DNA of 64,000 nt from Mauremys mutica (Eukaryota; Chordata; Testudines; Geoemydidae): NCBI RefSeq assembly GCF_020497125.1, contig NC_059072.1, forward strand, positions 57,074,697 through 57,138,696, given 5' to 3'. The first letter of the stretch is position 1. Each line of letters starts with the position of its first letter. The translations under genes were made by a program, and so were the position numbers. This document shows, in pieces, positions 1 to 11,460 of this stretch. A model generated the notes under the pieces. That model saw nothing but the letters and a program-made list of their open reading frames with translations. It was not told the DNA's origin and searched no databases.

Positions 1-556
1 TTATTATACCAAGTTAAGATTGCCCTATATCCTTCAATGTATAATTACAGTATATATTTGAATGAGCATGGCAATTTCAGGAACAGACATTTGTTCTGTG
101 ATAGGAGGGTTATAATTGATGCTTTTTTGATCACTGAATGTGAAAAGATAAACGTGGTGCTATATACTGTAAGTCAAAATAAATTATGTAAAATGCATAA
201 TTCACATAATGATTGTCCCTTTATAAATGTTCATATTCAGTAACCACATCATTTGGGATAATGCCTCCTCTAGGAATGCCATGAAAGAAAGGCTCATTCA
301 TTATCTTGACTTGGTGAATTGCTCTAAAGTGATTCCTCTGATGAGAAAATTGATTTAGCATTTCTTTAAACAATTGAAAATAAACCTTGATTCTTATCTC
401 TTCCCTGCCCAGAAAGACCAAAGTTAGCTATCTACTTCAGATGGCTTGGCCTGGTTAAGACAAGACTCCTCATCAAACACTGTTCCCCCAGCACCACCAC
501 CACCAGACAGACACACAGTATAACTTTAAACCATTACCTGTTCTATTAATTGCTCT

Positions 557-629
557 GGGCTAGATCCTCAGCTGGTGTAATGTGGCTCCATTGACTCAAA
601 TTGAGCTCTGGTAGTTGAGGATCTGGCCC
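557..629. repeat. Short palindromic MITE
   Basis: The two ends are inverted copies: GGGCTAGATCCTCAGCTG at the left and the complement of GTTGAGGATCTGGCCC at the right, around a centre containing CTCCATTGACTCAAA. This is the layout of a common small foldback repeat in turtle genomes. It has no coding capacity. Confidence 0.7.
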
Positions 630-2026
630 TTACAGCAATGCACCAAATGGCACATTGTACATTTTGGGGCATTTCTATGCAGAAATACAAAATTAAAAAT
701 GAGCAGAATCAAATCCAGTCCTTCCACTTGCTGAAACTAAGGGGAAGGCTGTGGAGCCTCCCACCTAAGGAAAAAATGCTGCTGGTGGGAAAGATGTACA
801 CAAATGCTCTCACTAGTATGGAGGGAGTGCCAACTTTTCCTTCTTTTCTGAGAAGAGGTCATATGGGAAGATGAAGTACAGAACCACTCCTCTAAGAGGA
901 CAGCGAGGGTAAGAGAACCTGCCCTGTGTCAAAAGGAATAAGGCTATCAGCAAAGGTTGCAGAGCCTACCCCCTAAATAAATTCTCTGCTTAGGATAGCT
1001 GGCAAGCTGCCTTCCTGAAGTGCTATTGCAGTCAGATGGGAAAGGGATTCCTTCCCAGATCAAAGGTAAGGGCTGAGAAGGAAGGTTGCAGGAGGGCACC
1101 CCTGTTAGTTTGGATAAGCTACAGCCAAGCATTTGAAATGTGGATCTTTATCTAGACTGAATTTCTGAACCTTTTGAGGTTTGCCCATCACGCCTCGTAT
1201 GCCATTTCCTAAAATTATAATTCAGCTTTTGCTTTTGAAAAGAGATGGTTGCTATATATAGATTCACATCTGACTGAAATAATTCTTTAATTCATTCCAG
1301 GCTCACCACCAAACTCTGACTCTGTCTTTGAGATTCAAAAAGAAGCATTAAATACATGCACTCTCTTTTCCCAAGGATTTTGATGAGAATGGTTATGAAA
1401 TTCAAACCAAATTGTTTTGTTTGTCAAAGCCAGGGTGAGTCAGTGCAATTAGAATTTGGTTCACTGTGTTTTTGACAATTCTTCCCAAGTGATTTTAAAC
1501 ACTGAAAGCCTTTTAGGATGAAGTTCATGTTTTCTGCATGGAGCTGGCAGTGGTAGATATATTGCTCTGGAATAAAAAGCTGAAATTGCATTTCTCTGCT
1601 CTCACATGCGGTAAGGGAGCTTTTGCACTGGGGTCAGAGAGAGGGCTGGAGAGGAGATTTATCTTCTCTGGGTTTTTATTCACATTTGAGGCCATATTTT
1701 TAGTTTTATGATTTTGTTCATACTTTAAGGTATGTAATTTATGGATGCATTGCATACAGACTGTGCTAGAAGCATTTCCCCAAAGAGAAGGGAGAGTGAT
1801 CTGTTTGTTTTTATTTTGTAAATAATTTCTGCAACTATTAAGTCACGTACACTCTTAGTAATAGGAGGTTATTTCATGTCATTGGATTGCTGTGAGTGAG
1901 CAATGGAATACTATGGTCTGGGTGGAAGGCACAGTATAATAATCCAAGCAGCATGCTAGTTTTACATCTCCTCTTATTAGTAATATTGAAAATAATAAAA
2001 CTAGTAGACCCTGCATTAATGTAGGG

Positions 2027-2891
2027 CAGAGGTGGGCAAACTATGGCCCATGGGCCACATCCGGCCCGCAGGACCCTACTGCCTAGCCCCTGAGCTCCTG
2101 GCCCAGGAGGCTAGCCCTTAGCCCCTCCTCTACTGTTCCCCCTCTCCCACAACCTCAGCTTGCCCTGCTGCCAGCGCAATGCTCTGGGCACCAGGGCTGC
2201 GAGCTCCTTGGGCAGCACAGCTGCAGAGCCTGGCCTGACCCAGTGCTCTGTGCTGCGCAGTGGTGTGGCTGGCTCCAGCTAGGCGGCGCAGCTGCCTGTC
2301 CTGGTGCTCTAGGCGGCGCGACTGTAGCGCTGCCAGCCACTGGTGCTCCAGGCAGCACGGTAAGGGGCGGGATAGAGGGGTTGGATAGAGGGCAGGGGAG
2401 TTCGAGGTGGTGGTTTGGGCACGGGTGTCGATGGGGGTCAGGGCAGTCAGAGGGTGGGGAATGGGGGTTGAATGGGAGAAGGGGTCACAGAGGGGCAGTC
2501 AGGAAGGAGAGAGGGGGTTGGATGGGGTGGCGGGGGCAGTCAGGGGCAGAGGTTCTGGGGGCGGTCAGGGAACAGGGAGAAGGGGTGGTTGGATGGGGCA
2601 GGGGTCCTGGGAGGGCAGTTAGGAAGGAGGGGGGTTTGGATGAGGCAGCAGGAGGTCCGAGGGCTGTCAGGGGACAGGGGGGTTGGATGGGACAGGGAGT
2701 GGGACGGGGAATGGGACAGGAGTCCCGAGGGATGGGGCTCGTCAGGGGGCAAAAAGTGTGAGGGGGTCGGATAGGGGGCAGGGGCCGGGCCACGCCTGGC
2801 TGTTTGGGGAGGCACAGCCTCCCCTAACTGTCCCTCCATACAATTTTGGAAACCGAATTCAGCCCTCAGGCCAAAAAGTTTGCCCGCCCCG
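2027..2891. mobile_element. Non-autonomous hAT-type DNA transposon with 8-bp target duplication
   Basis: The element starts CAGAGGTGGGCAAACTATGG and ends with the near inverse, AAAGTTTGCCCGCCCCG. It is flanked by a perfect 8-bp direct repeat ATGTAGGG at 2019-2026 and 2892-2899, the target-site size of the hAT superfamily. The interior is GC-rich, and 2380-2780 is a degenerate G-rich minisatellite built on GGGGCAGTCAGGG/GGTTGGATGGGG-type words. Apparent long ORFs inside it are low-complexity artefacts. No transposase is present. Confidence 0.85.
2380..2780 (+). repeat. Degenerate G-rich minisatellite inside the hAT element
   Basis: Irregular reiterations of GGGGCAGTCAGG, GGTTGGATGGGG and GGACAGGG occur with no fixed period. 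Strand asymmetry is strong (G far exceeds C), with many runs of 3-5 G. Confidence 0.7.
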
Positions 2892-3507
2892 ATGTAGGGA
2901 GACTATTGTTTTCTTCTTATTCTCGAAATCTCATGGCAAACCCTGGAGTAAATGAAGCACAGTAAAATGAAAAGTGTGTCTTACGACACAGACCTTGCAG
3001 GGGTTCTTAGTCAGAAGCTGTACTTTTATTTTATTTTAGCATGCTGATGTCTGGTTTGTTGATTATTTTATAACTAAAGAATGTCTTGTCGTATGTGAAA
3101 GGATTTTGAATTTATATACCACCTCTGTTTTAGGCCCTGATCCTATAATGAGCTCCATGCAGGTAAAACCCTCACTGAAGTTAATGGAACTCTGGGTGCC
3201 CAGCCAGATCTCTGTGAAGCCATAGGCTGTAAATTCTTTGGCACAGGAGCTGTACCTCTCCTTGTGTTGATACAGAAGGTATTATTGATTTTTTTTAAAC
3301 AGTTTCTGGACCAAAAGTCAGAAGCCACTGAGAAGAATGTGATCTTCCCTCCCTCTGGACAACAGGCATTCTGCTGTTTGCCTTTCATATCTTTTGAGGG
3401 AGCCCCCACTAACATCTTCAGGAGAAGAGGTGGTCAGCTCCGCTGCCTTACATCATCTACTAAACTTCAGATTGGCTGGAAATAGTAGGCACGTTCCTAT
3501 ATATCAT

Positions 3508-3880
3508 GGGCAGCGCGTGAACCGCCGGCTGGGGGAGGCTAGCCCCCAACACCGCCCTTTCTGCCTGAGAACCCCCCCCCTTCCGTAACCACCCCCACTG
3601 GAGCCCAAAGCCCTACCACCACCGTGGGTGCCAGCCCCCAACCGAGGCTAGTATCCCCAGCACCGGGAGGGCAGGTGGCGCAGCCCCAGCAGGGTGAGCA
3701 GCACAGTCCCAGCCTCCCCAGCCCCAGAGCGCTGGGAGAGTGGACAGCGGGCCCCCAGCCTGAGCCCAGGCCACTGCTCAGGGGGAACCACAGAACAGGA
3801 AGCAGGAGGGGACCTGGGGGCAGAGCGTGGGCGGGATCACGCCTGGCTGTTTGGGGAGGCACAGCCTCCCCCAGCCTATG
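3508..3880. repeat. GC-rich MITE-like repeat (boundaries approximate)
   Basis: The left part carries GGCTGGGGGAGGCTAG and the right end carries its inverse in AGCCTCCCCCAGCC, suggesting terminal inverted repeats. Positions 3838-3871 are an identical 34-bp match to 2791-2824 in the hAT element upstream. No target duplication could be fixed. Confidence 0.5.
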
Positions 3881-3891
3881 ATCACTTAGAG

Positions 3892-4223
3892 CAATTGTTC
3901 TCAAAGCTGGTCCACCGCTTGTTCAAGGAAAGCCCCTGGCAGGCCGGGGTGGTTTGTTTACCTGCCGCGTCCGCAGGTTCGTCTGATCGTGTCTCCCACT
4001 GGCTGTGGTTCCCAGCTCCAGGCCAATAGGGGTTGCGGGAAGTGGCGCGGGCGGAGGGATGTGCTGGCCGCCCTTCCCACAGCCCTCATTGGCCTGGAGT
4101 GGCGAACGACGGCCAGTGGGAGCCGCTATCGCCCGAACCTGCGGCCGAGGCAGGTAAACAAACCGGCCCAACCCGCCAGGGGCTGTCCCTGAACAAGTGG
4201 CAGACCAGCTTTGAGAACCACTG
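3892..4223. mobile_element. Fully palindromic hAT-type foldback element
   Basis: This 332-bp element is flanked by a perfect 8-bp target duplication ACTTAGAG (3884-3891 and 4224-4231). It begins CAATTGTTCTCAAAGCTGG and ends CCAGCTTTGAGAACCACTG. The inverted similarity is not limited to the ends: the whole left half pairs with the whole right half (for example TTTGTTTACCTGCC with GGCAGGTAAACAAA, and TCCAGGCCAAT with ATTGGCCTGGA), so arms of about 165 bp meet near 4057. It is non-coding. The 8-bp duplication and TTCTCAAA termini indicate hAT. Confidence 0.9.
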
Positions 4224-5639
4224 ACTTAGAGTATCTTGTGGGATTTCTACTTCATGGGGCTAAAGTCTTGTGAAACAAGCATGGGAGATTTCAGCTCTGT
4301 CAAATCAGAACTGGCCTCTAGCCCAGATTTGGTCTCTGATTTGAATCCTAGCCTATGCCCAGTCCAGAACTGAATACTCCTTCATTCACCCATCTCTAAA
4401 TTTGAAGCTGATTCCTTGCCTTCCACCAGCAATGAGGATATACATTCTCCTTGCCTCAGATAGTTCTCATCTCTTCTCAACGTACACTACCATTCTGATG
4501 ACACAGCAAAAGCCTATGGTTATTATTAGAATAGCCACTCATGTATTTTACTGCAAAAATATATTATTGTGAGCAACACTAAAATACACCAATAACTCTT
4601 TCCTACTAGCCAACAATGGAAATCTATAAATGTGGACATTTGGGAAGAGAGAGGTGGTGGTACATCTTTCAACTCATTTGAAATAAACTGGACACAGAAA
4701 GGTTTTAAGAGGGAGAAGAGGCAAAATGACAACTATACAGCTCATAATAGAGACTAATCTTCTAAAATGGGGACAGAGAGCATGAATACTTTTTGAAAGC
4801 CCTGAAACACTCCAGTTTTTATATTATCATTGTACAGGGGGCATACTAGTTCATAACAATGTATTTAATTAATTATTTTATCCTTCACATTAGTAACTAG
4901 AGTCAGATATTTGGGTCTTTTTTGGTGTTACAAAATTCCCAACGCCATTAAGCTCTATCTCTTTTTTTTTTCTTTATTTCTAGTGTTACTTATTGATTTC
5001 ATGTTATTCATAATGGTACAAGATATGTTTCTGTTAGTTCTAAAAATACGTTCATATACATTACATCCCCTCACAGGCTGCCATCTCAGGAAACCTGTAA
5101 ATACACATATTGCATGTCATCAGTGAAAGTTCTGCACTCCTAAACATGACACACAAACACTGTTTTACGGATTTGTGCATACATGCATACACGGATCTCA
5201 GCCAAAAATTCAAATGTGGCTGGAAAGTTCAGTGGTATTGGGTTCCATGGTTTGGTTTGGGCCTGTATGAATATGATGGTAGTCATTATCCAAAATGTCC
5301 AATAAATAAATATGATTCCAGAGTTACTTGAGTTTTTTGCACTAACATTTGTATAAAATCTAAAATTATATTTATGTTAATGTGTCGAGGAAACATTTTT
5401 ACTATGTTTCATGCAGTAAAATAAATCAGATTAAGTAATGTAATTATATGGTGACGTATTAGAATTCTAGAGAGCATCATTTTTTTTATAGGTAGAAGCA
5501 TCTTTTAGAGTTTTTTTGCCACACCATTAATTTTTCAAAATGAAAGTGTTATCTATTTCAGACACTAGCTCATTTAAATTAAACTCATAAGCCTTAAAGC
5601 TTTAAGTTCTGGCAACTAACAGAAGTTACTAGATCACAG

Positions 5640-8277
5640 GCCCTGATTCTCATGGGAGGCTACAATCACCCTGATATCTGCTGGGAGAGCAATACAGCAG
5701 TGCACAGACAATCCAGGAAGTTTTTGGAAAGTGTAGGGGACAATTTCCTGGTGCAAGTGCTGGAAGAACCAACTAGGGGCAGAGCTCTTCTTGACCTGCT
5801 GCTTACAAACCAGGAAGAATTAGTAGGGGAAGCAAAAGTGGATGGGAACCTGGGAGGCATAGCTCAGTGAGATAGGAGGGATAGCTCAGTGGTTTGAGCA
5901 TTGGCCTGCTAAACCCAGAGTTGTGAGTTCAATTCCTGAGGGGCTATTTAGGGATCTGGGGCAAAAATCTGTCTGGGGATTGGTCCTGCTTTGAGCAGGG
6001 GGTTGGACTAGATGATCTCCTAAGGTCCCTTCCAACCCTGATATTCTATGAGGCAGTGACCATGAGTTCAGGATCCTCACACAAGGAAGAAAGGAGAGCA
6101 GCAGAATACAGACCCTGGACTTCAGAGAAGCAGACTTTGATTCCCTCAGCGAACTGATGGGCCTGGTCCCCAGGGAGGCTAATATGAGGGGGAAAGGAAT
6201 CCAGGAGAGCTGTTTGTATTTTAAAGAAGCCTTATTGAGGGCTCAGGAACAAACCATTCCGAGGTGCAAAAAGCATAGCAAATATGGCAGGTGACCAGCT
6301 TGTCTTAACCGAGAAATCTTCGGTGAGCTTAAATACAAAAAGGAAGCTTAAAAAAGTGGAAATTTAGACAGATGATGAGGGAAGAGTATAAAAATATTGC
6401 TCGAGCATGCAGGAGTGTAATCAGGAAGGCCAAAGTACAATTGGAGTTGCAGCTAGCCAGGGATGTGAAAGGTAACAAGAAGGGTTTCTACAGGTATGTT
6501 AGCAACAAGAAGATCAGGGAAAGTGTTGGACCCTTTCCTGAATCGGGGAGGCAACCTAGTGACAGATTATATGGAGGAAGCTGAAGTACTTAGTGCTTTT
6601 TTTGCCTCGGTCTTCACAGACAGGGTCATCTCCCAGACTGCTGCACTGGACAGCACAGTATGGGGAGGAGGTGAACAGTCCTCAGTAGTGAAAGAACTAC
6701 TTAATGACTATTTAGAAAAGCTGGACATGCACAAGTCCATGGGTCCAGATCTAATGCATCTGAGGGTGCTGAGGGAGTTGGCTGATATGACTGCAGAGCC
6801 ATTGGCCATTATTTTTGAAAACTCGTGGTGATCGGGGGAGGTCCTGGATGATTGGGAAAAGGCAAATATAGTGCCCATCTTTTAAAAATGGAAGAAGAAG
6901 AATCCGGGGAACTACAGACCGGTCAATCTCACCTCAGTCCCTGGAAAAATCATGGAGCAGGTCCTCAAGGAATCCATTTTGAAGCACTTGGAGTAGAGGA
7001 AGTTGATCAGGAACAGTAAACATGGATTCACCAAGGGCAAGTAATGCCTGACCAACTTGATTGCCTTTTATGATGAGATAACTGGCTCTGTGGATATGGG
7101 GAAAGCAGTGGAGATGATATATCTTGACTTTAGCAAAGCTTTTGATACAGTCTCCCGCAGTATTGTTGCCAGCAAGTTAAAAAAGTATGAGTTGGTTGAA
7201 TGGACTATAAGGTGGATAGAAAGCTGGCTACATCGTCGAGTTCAATGGGTAGTGAGCAGTGGTTTGATGTCTACTTGGCAGTCGGTATCAAGCAGCGTGC
7301 TCCAGGGCTCTGTCCTGGGGCCAGGTTTTGTTAAACATCTTCATTAATGATCTGGATGATGGGATAGATTGCACCCTCAGCAAGTTCGCGGATGACATTA
7401 AGCTGGGGGGAGAGGTAGATACACTGGAGGGTAGGGATAGGATCCAGAGTGACGTAGACAAATTGGCAGATTGGGCTAAAAAAAGAAATCCGGTGAGGTT
7501 CAACAAGGACAAATGCCGAGTCCTGCACTTAGGACGGAAGAATCCCATGCACTCCTACAGACTTGGAACCGAGTGGCTAGGCAGCAGTTCTGCAGAAAAG
7601 GACCTAGGGGTTACAGTGGATGAGAAGCTGGATATGAGTCAACAGTGTGCCCTTGTTGCCAAGAGGGCTAACGGTATAGTGGGCTGCAGTAGTAGGAGCA
7701 TTGCCTGCAGATCAAGGGAAGTGATTATTCCCCTCTATTCGGCACTGGTGAGGCCACATCTGGAGTATTGTGCCCAGTTTTGGGCCTCCCACTACAGAAA
7801 GGATGTGGACAAATTGGAGAGAGTCCAGCGGAGGGCAATGAAAATGATTAGGGGGCTGGGGCACATGACTTACGAGTAGAGGCTGAGGGAACTGGGTTTA
7901 TTTAGTCTGCAGAAGAGAAGAGTGAGGGGGGATTTGATAGCAGCCTTCAACTACCTAAGGGCGGGGTTCCAAAGAGGGTGAAGCTAGGCTGTTTCTCAGT
8001 GGTGACAGATGACAGAACAAGGAGCAATGGTCTCAAGTTGCAGTGGGGGAGGTCTAGGTTGGATATTTGGAAAAACTATTTCACTAGGAGGGTGGTGAAG
8101 CATTGGAATGGGTTACCTATGGAGGTGGTGGAATCTTCTTCCTTAGAGGTTTTTAAGGTCAGGCTTGACAAAGCCCTGGCTGGGATGATTTAGTTGGGGA
8201 TTAGTCCTGCTTTGAGCAGGGGGTTGGACTAGATGACCTCCTGAGGTCTCTTCCAACCCTAAACTTCTATGATTCTA
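5640..8277 (+). mobile_element. CR1 retrotransposon, 5'-truncated and decayed
   Basis: This is a degraded CR1 ORF2 copy. In order it shows the C-terminal part of the endonuclease domain ([35 protein letters not shown]), then the linker, then reverse transcriptase segments including SKAFDTVS and the active-site-like FADDIKLGG near 7388, then the CR1 C-terminal region. It ends in the CR1 3' tail with CTTCTATGATTCTAAG. Frameshifts and stops break it, for example between 6830 and 7060 and around 7325 and 7880. A SINE interrupts it at 5860-6049. Confidence 0.92.
5860..6049 (+). mobile_element. tRNA-derived SINE (turtle Cry/polIII-type) inserted in CR1
   Basis: A tRNA-like head (GGATAGCTCAGTGGTTTGAG as A box region; GAGTTCAATTCC as B box region) is followed by a tail nearly identical to the CR1 3' end (GGGGTTGGACTAGATGATCTC ... 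CTGATATTCTATG). GAGGCA occurs at 5854-5859 and 6050-6055 and is a candidate target duplication. The CR1 endonuclease frame (GNLGG... to SDHEF) resumes after the SINE. The A-box motif TAGCTCAGTG is present twice, at about 5860 and 5882. Confidence 0.88.
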
Positions 8278-8619
8278 AGAGTGAGTCTTTATGGGCTTTG
8301 TAATGGGGTGTGCTGTGCCTTTAAGGACAAGCACACGTCCAGCAAGGAATGCTGGGAAAGGGGAAGACATATAAGCACTGCTACCTTCAAAAGAGGAGTT
8401 GCTATGAGGTCATTGTCATAATTTCAACTAAAGTATGGAGGTAACTGGGCAAGATCAGCAGCTGGACTTCCACCATAGATGTCAAAGCAAGCCCGGGAAG
8501 GTATCTGAACAGGCTTGTGGGAAAAGCCTTATGGAAAGGGCTAGGGAGAAGGCAAGGACCCTGGGTGCTGTGCCTATTGAAGAAAGGTGACTTAATCACA
8601 GGTTACAAGTAATAGGAAA

Positions 8620-8935
8620 GAGATTTCTGACAGTAGAAGGCAGGAGATCCAATGGTTGGAAGCTGAAGTTGGACAAATTCAGACTTGAAATAAAGCACAA
8701 TTTTAAGAGGTTAATTAATCACTGAAACAATTTAGCTGGGGCCATGGTGGATTCTCTGTCTCTTGAAGTCTTTAAATCAAGACTGGGGGTCTTTTAAAAG
8801 AGGTATGTTATAGCTCACACCGCAGTTATAGGATAGATGCGGAAATTATTGAGGAAAGTTCTATGGCCTGAGTTATCCAGGAAGTCAGACTAGATTATCA
8901 TAATAGTCTCTTCTTGGCCTTAAAATCTATTAATG
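8620..8935 (+). repeat. 3' end of an older LINE (CR1/L2-like)
   Basis: The text resembles the C-terminal LINE pattern 'NWLKLKLDKFRLEIKHNF ... SLEVFKSRLG' read with errors, followed by a 3' tail containing CAGACTAGATTATCATAATAG. The same family occurs at 41515-42240 and, inverted, at 59709-59815. Confidence 0.65.
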
Positions 8936-10635
8936 TTATTACCACAGATTCCACATTATTGGGAACTCAGCTCATTGTGCTCAACACTGCTTTGGTCCTT
9001 TTGGTCAATTACCCAGACTAGATTAGTTCAACTGCACTTTTGCAGGGTTTGGTGTGTTCACAGTTCAAACATATACCTCCTCTGCAGGACCTGGTTTATT
9101 CACCCATTCTACAGAAGGTAACTCACTTATTTAGCTGCTCAAGTTTGTGCCCTCTGTGGGTCCATGTAAGAGTCCCAGTTGATTTCCTCCCTCTGGTCAG
9201 GAGGTCCCAGTCCTCCTCTCAGAGTTGGGGTGTATTGCAGACATTGTTCTGTCTCTCTCCTTAAGACAGGAGCCCCCTGCCTCTCCTCCTGGGAGCTGGA
9301 GTTGTACTTTAGGTCAGTTGCAGAGCCTCAGGCAGCTTCTCCTCCAGCTAGCCCTTTTCCCATTCAGTCCTTCCACTTCCTGCTGTCTGCCCTGCTTTGA
9401 GAAGGAGGCAGCATATATGCTGGTCCCTCTCCCCCAGAGCTCAACCTCAATTTCTTGGGTGAGAGGGGAGCCTTACCTTGCCCACTCTGCAAGGCTCCTG
9501 ATCCCGGGCCCTTCAGAATGAGTGCCAAGAGTTTCTCCCAAACACCATTTATCGTTCTCTACCCATATCTTCTCCACCAAATCTCCTTGGGGTCTTTCTG
9601 AAGGGCAGACCTTTCCATGTCTTAAAGGGTCATGCCATGTGACATGGTTGGGCTGAACCCTACACACCCCTACCCTTAAGGAGGCAGATCCCATCATCAC
9701 ATTTCATTTATTAGCAATGTCTGGGTTCCCTATTATCCAAAGGTTGCCAATAAGGTAAAGGCAGGTTGGTGGAGCTGCAGCCAGGGATGGAAGCGCTGGA
9801 GTATGTCTAGCCCGGGCCCCTCATGCCAGGGCAGGGCACAGCCATAAAGTGCAGGGAAAGGTACTGTGCAGCCTGCATGCTCCTGCTCTCCATGGAAAGC
9901 CCCAGCATCTGGGCCGCAGCCCCACTCCCTGCTGCTGCCCAGCCCACAGCCTCCCCCCTCAACCTCCCTCTGACGCTCCCCAGGGATACCCAGGGTTGTG
10001 AGGCACCTTGCTACCACTTACCCTTAGCATGAGGAAGTTTTGTCTCTGACTGCTGTGTCAGCTCCCTGAATCCTCTGGCAACAAAAGCACTGCCTTCCCG
10101 GCCTTCCCGGGCCTCAGTCTCTCTGTGTAGGTAGCAATAGACACATACCAACCCCTGAGTCCTCCGAGTGTCCCTCAGGAGTGCTCAGCCCCTGTGCCAC
10201 TGACTGCCCACAGAACTCTTCAATCTGCTATTCCCAAAGTAACAGTGCCCACCAGCTTGCAAAATTCACCTCCGGACCCACTCTGCTTAACATACTGCAC
10301 TTAGCATTTGGCCTCAAGAGGTACTTGGGTCACACTCCACTCCAGCAAAGCCTCTCCCATTGGAGGGTATGTGAGCGCCCCACTCCATTACTGCCTTGCT
10401 GGCAGTGGGTCCCTGTCTGTAGGTCAGTTTGTGGGGCAGCAATCGGAGAAGGCATGTCCCAGCTCTTCCTGCCTGCAGTGGGGTCTTTCTTTCAAAAAAA
10501 GTTCTGAATAAGTGGCATATAGCCGAATGCCATAAACATCATAGTCAATGGGACAGGATTGGTTCCCAGCAAAATGTTGCTATTAACTGAAAGTTGTTAT
10601 ATTGGGGTTGCTGAGAACCAGCATCCACTGTTTTG

Positions 10636-10862
10636 TATTTAATAGTGCCAAAATGATGCTAGGTGCTTTACAAACAGGAAGGTTCCATCCTACAAACACT
10701 TATGTGTATAGTTAACTTTAAGCATGCATGTAATTCCACCGCAGCCAGTGGAAGTACCTCACATGCATAAAGTAAAGCATGTATATAATTGTTCACAGGG
10801 TCAAGGCCTAAGAAAACCAGGCCCCTTCCTCAAAGAGCTCATTATCTAAATAGATATCTTGT
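10636..10862 (+). repeat. Ancient interspersed repeat split by a MITE
   Basis: The flanks GTGCTTTACAAACAGGAAGG (about 10665) and CCCCTTCCTCAAAGAGCTCA (about 10822) belong to an old repeat family whose other fragments lie at about 18135, 51228 and 54480. The middle, about 10695-10806, is a small foldback MITE (TTTAAGCATGCATGTAATTC against its inverse ACATGCATAAAGTAAAGCATG). Confidence 0.55.
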
Positions 10863-11184
10863 TGGCAAAGGATAGGATGCAACAAACTGGAAGAGATTAA
10901 GTTGTGCCTCAGTTCTCCATGCCTAATGGTGCACTGAAAAGTGTATAACATCATCTGTAACTTCTCTTTATGTTTGAGTTTGAGAATAAAACACTTTTTT
11001 TGTATTTCAGCTGTTCACAGCTGCCACCATTAGGAGCATTGAATCCTGCAACATCTCACTGAGGTTAGGAGAAATAAATAACATAGCATGCATGCCCAGC
11101 TGACTATCTTCCAACTTTCAGTTTCTTATTTCAGAACCAGATTTCTTCAAGCAAGGCAAAGCCATTACTTCTTATTAAGAATAT

Positions 11185-11460
11185 ACATACAGTATAATTC
11201 CGGTTATCTGAATTCCCTTTATCCAAAAATCCTACTTATCCAAATCCATGGTGTCCCCCTCATGTAGTCCTATGTTAGTTAATAGCATTTCAGTTTACCC
11301 AAATGCCCAGTTAAGTTTTGGATGTCCCCTAGGCCATTCAGATAAACAGGATTGTAATATGTGTGTGTGTGTGTGTGTGTGTGTGTCTACATCATATGCT
11401 GAGATTGAAAAAATAAGCTATTTAAGAGGTATCCAAGTACGAAAAATCTGAAAAATTCTC
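11185..11460. repeat. Possible pogo/Tigger-like MITE
   Basis: The sequence repeatedly uses TTATCTGAATTCCCTTTATCC, TTATCCAAATC and ATTCAGATAAAC-type words, as seen in mariner/pogo-derived MITEs. Boundaries and target duplication were not fixed. A (GT)n tract sits inside it. Confidence 0.4.
11359..11386 (+). repeat. (GT)n microsatellite
   Basis: An uninterrupted run of about 13 GT units. Confidence 0.97.

Noticed and set aside
2243..2955. Several overlapping Gly/Pro-rich frames on both strands
   Set aside because: They are low-complexity readings of the G-rich array within a transposon with defined ends and target duplication.
5877..5950. tRNA gene
   Set aside because: A/B-box-like sequences are present, but no cloverleaf ends, and the CR1-like tail makes it a SINE.
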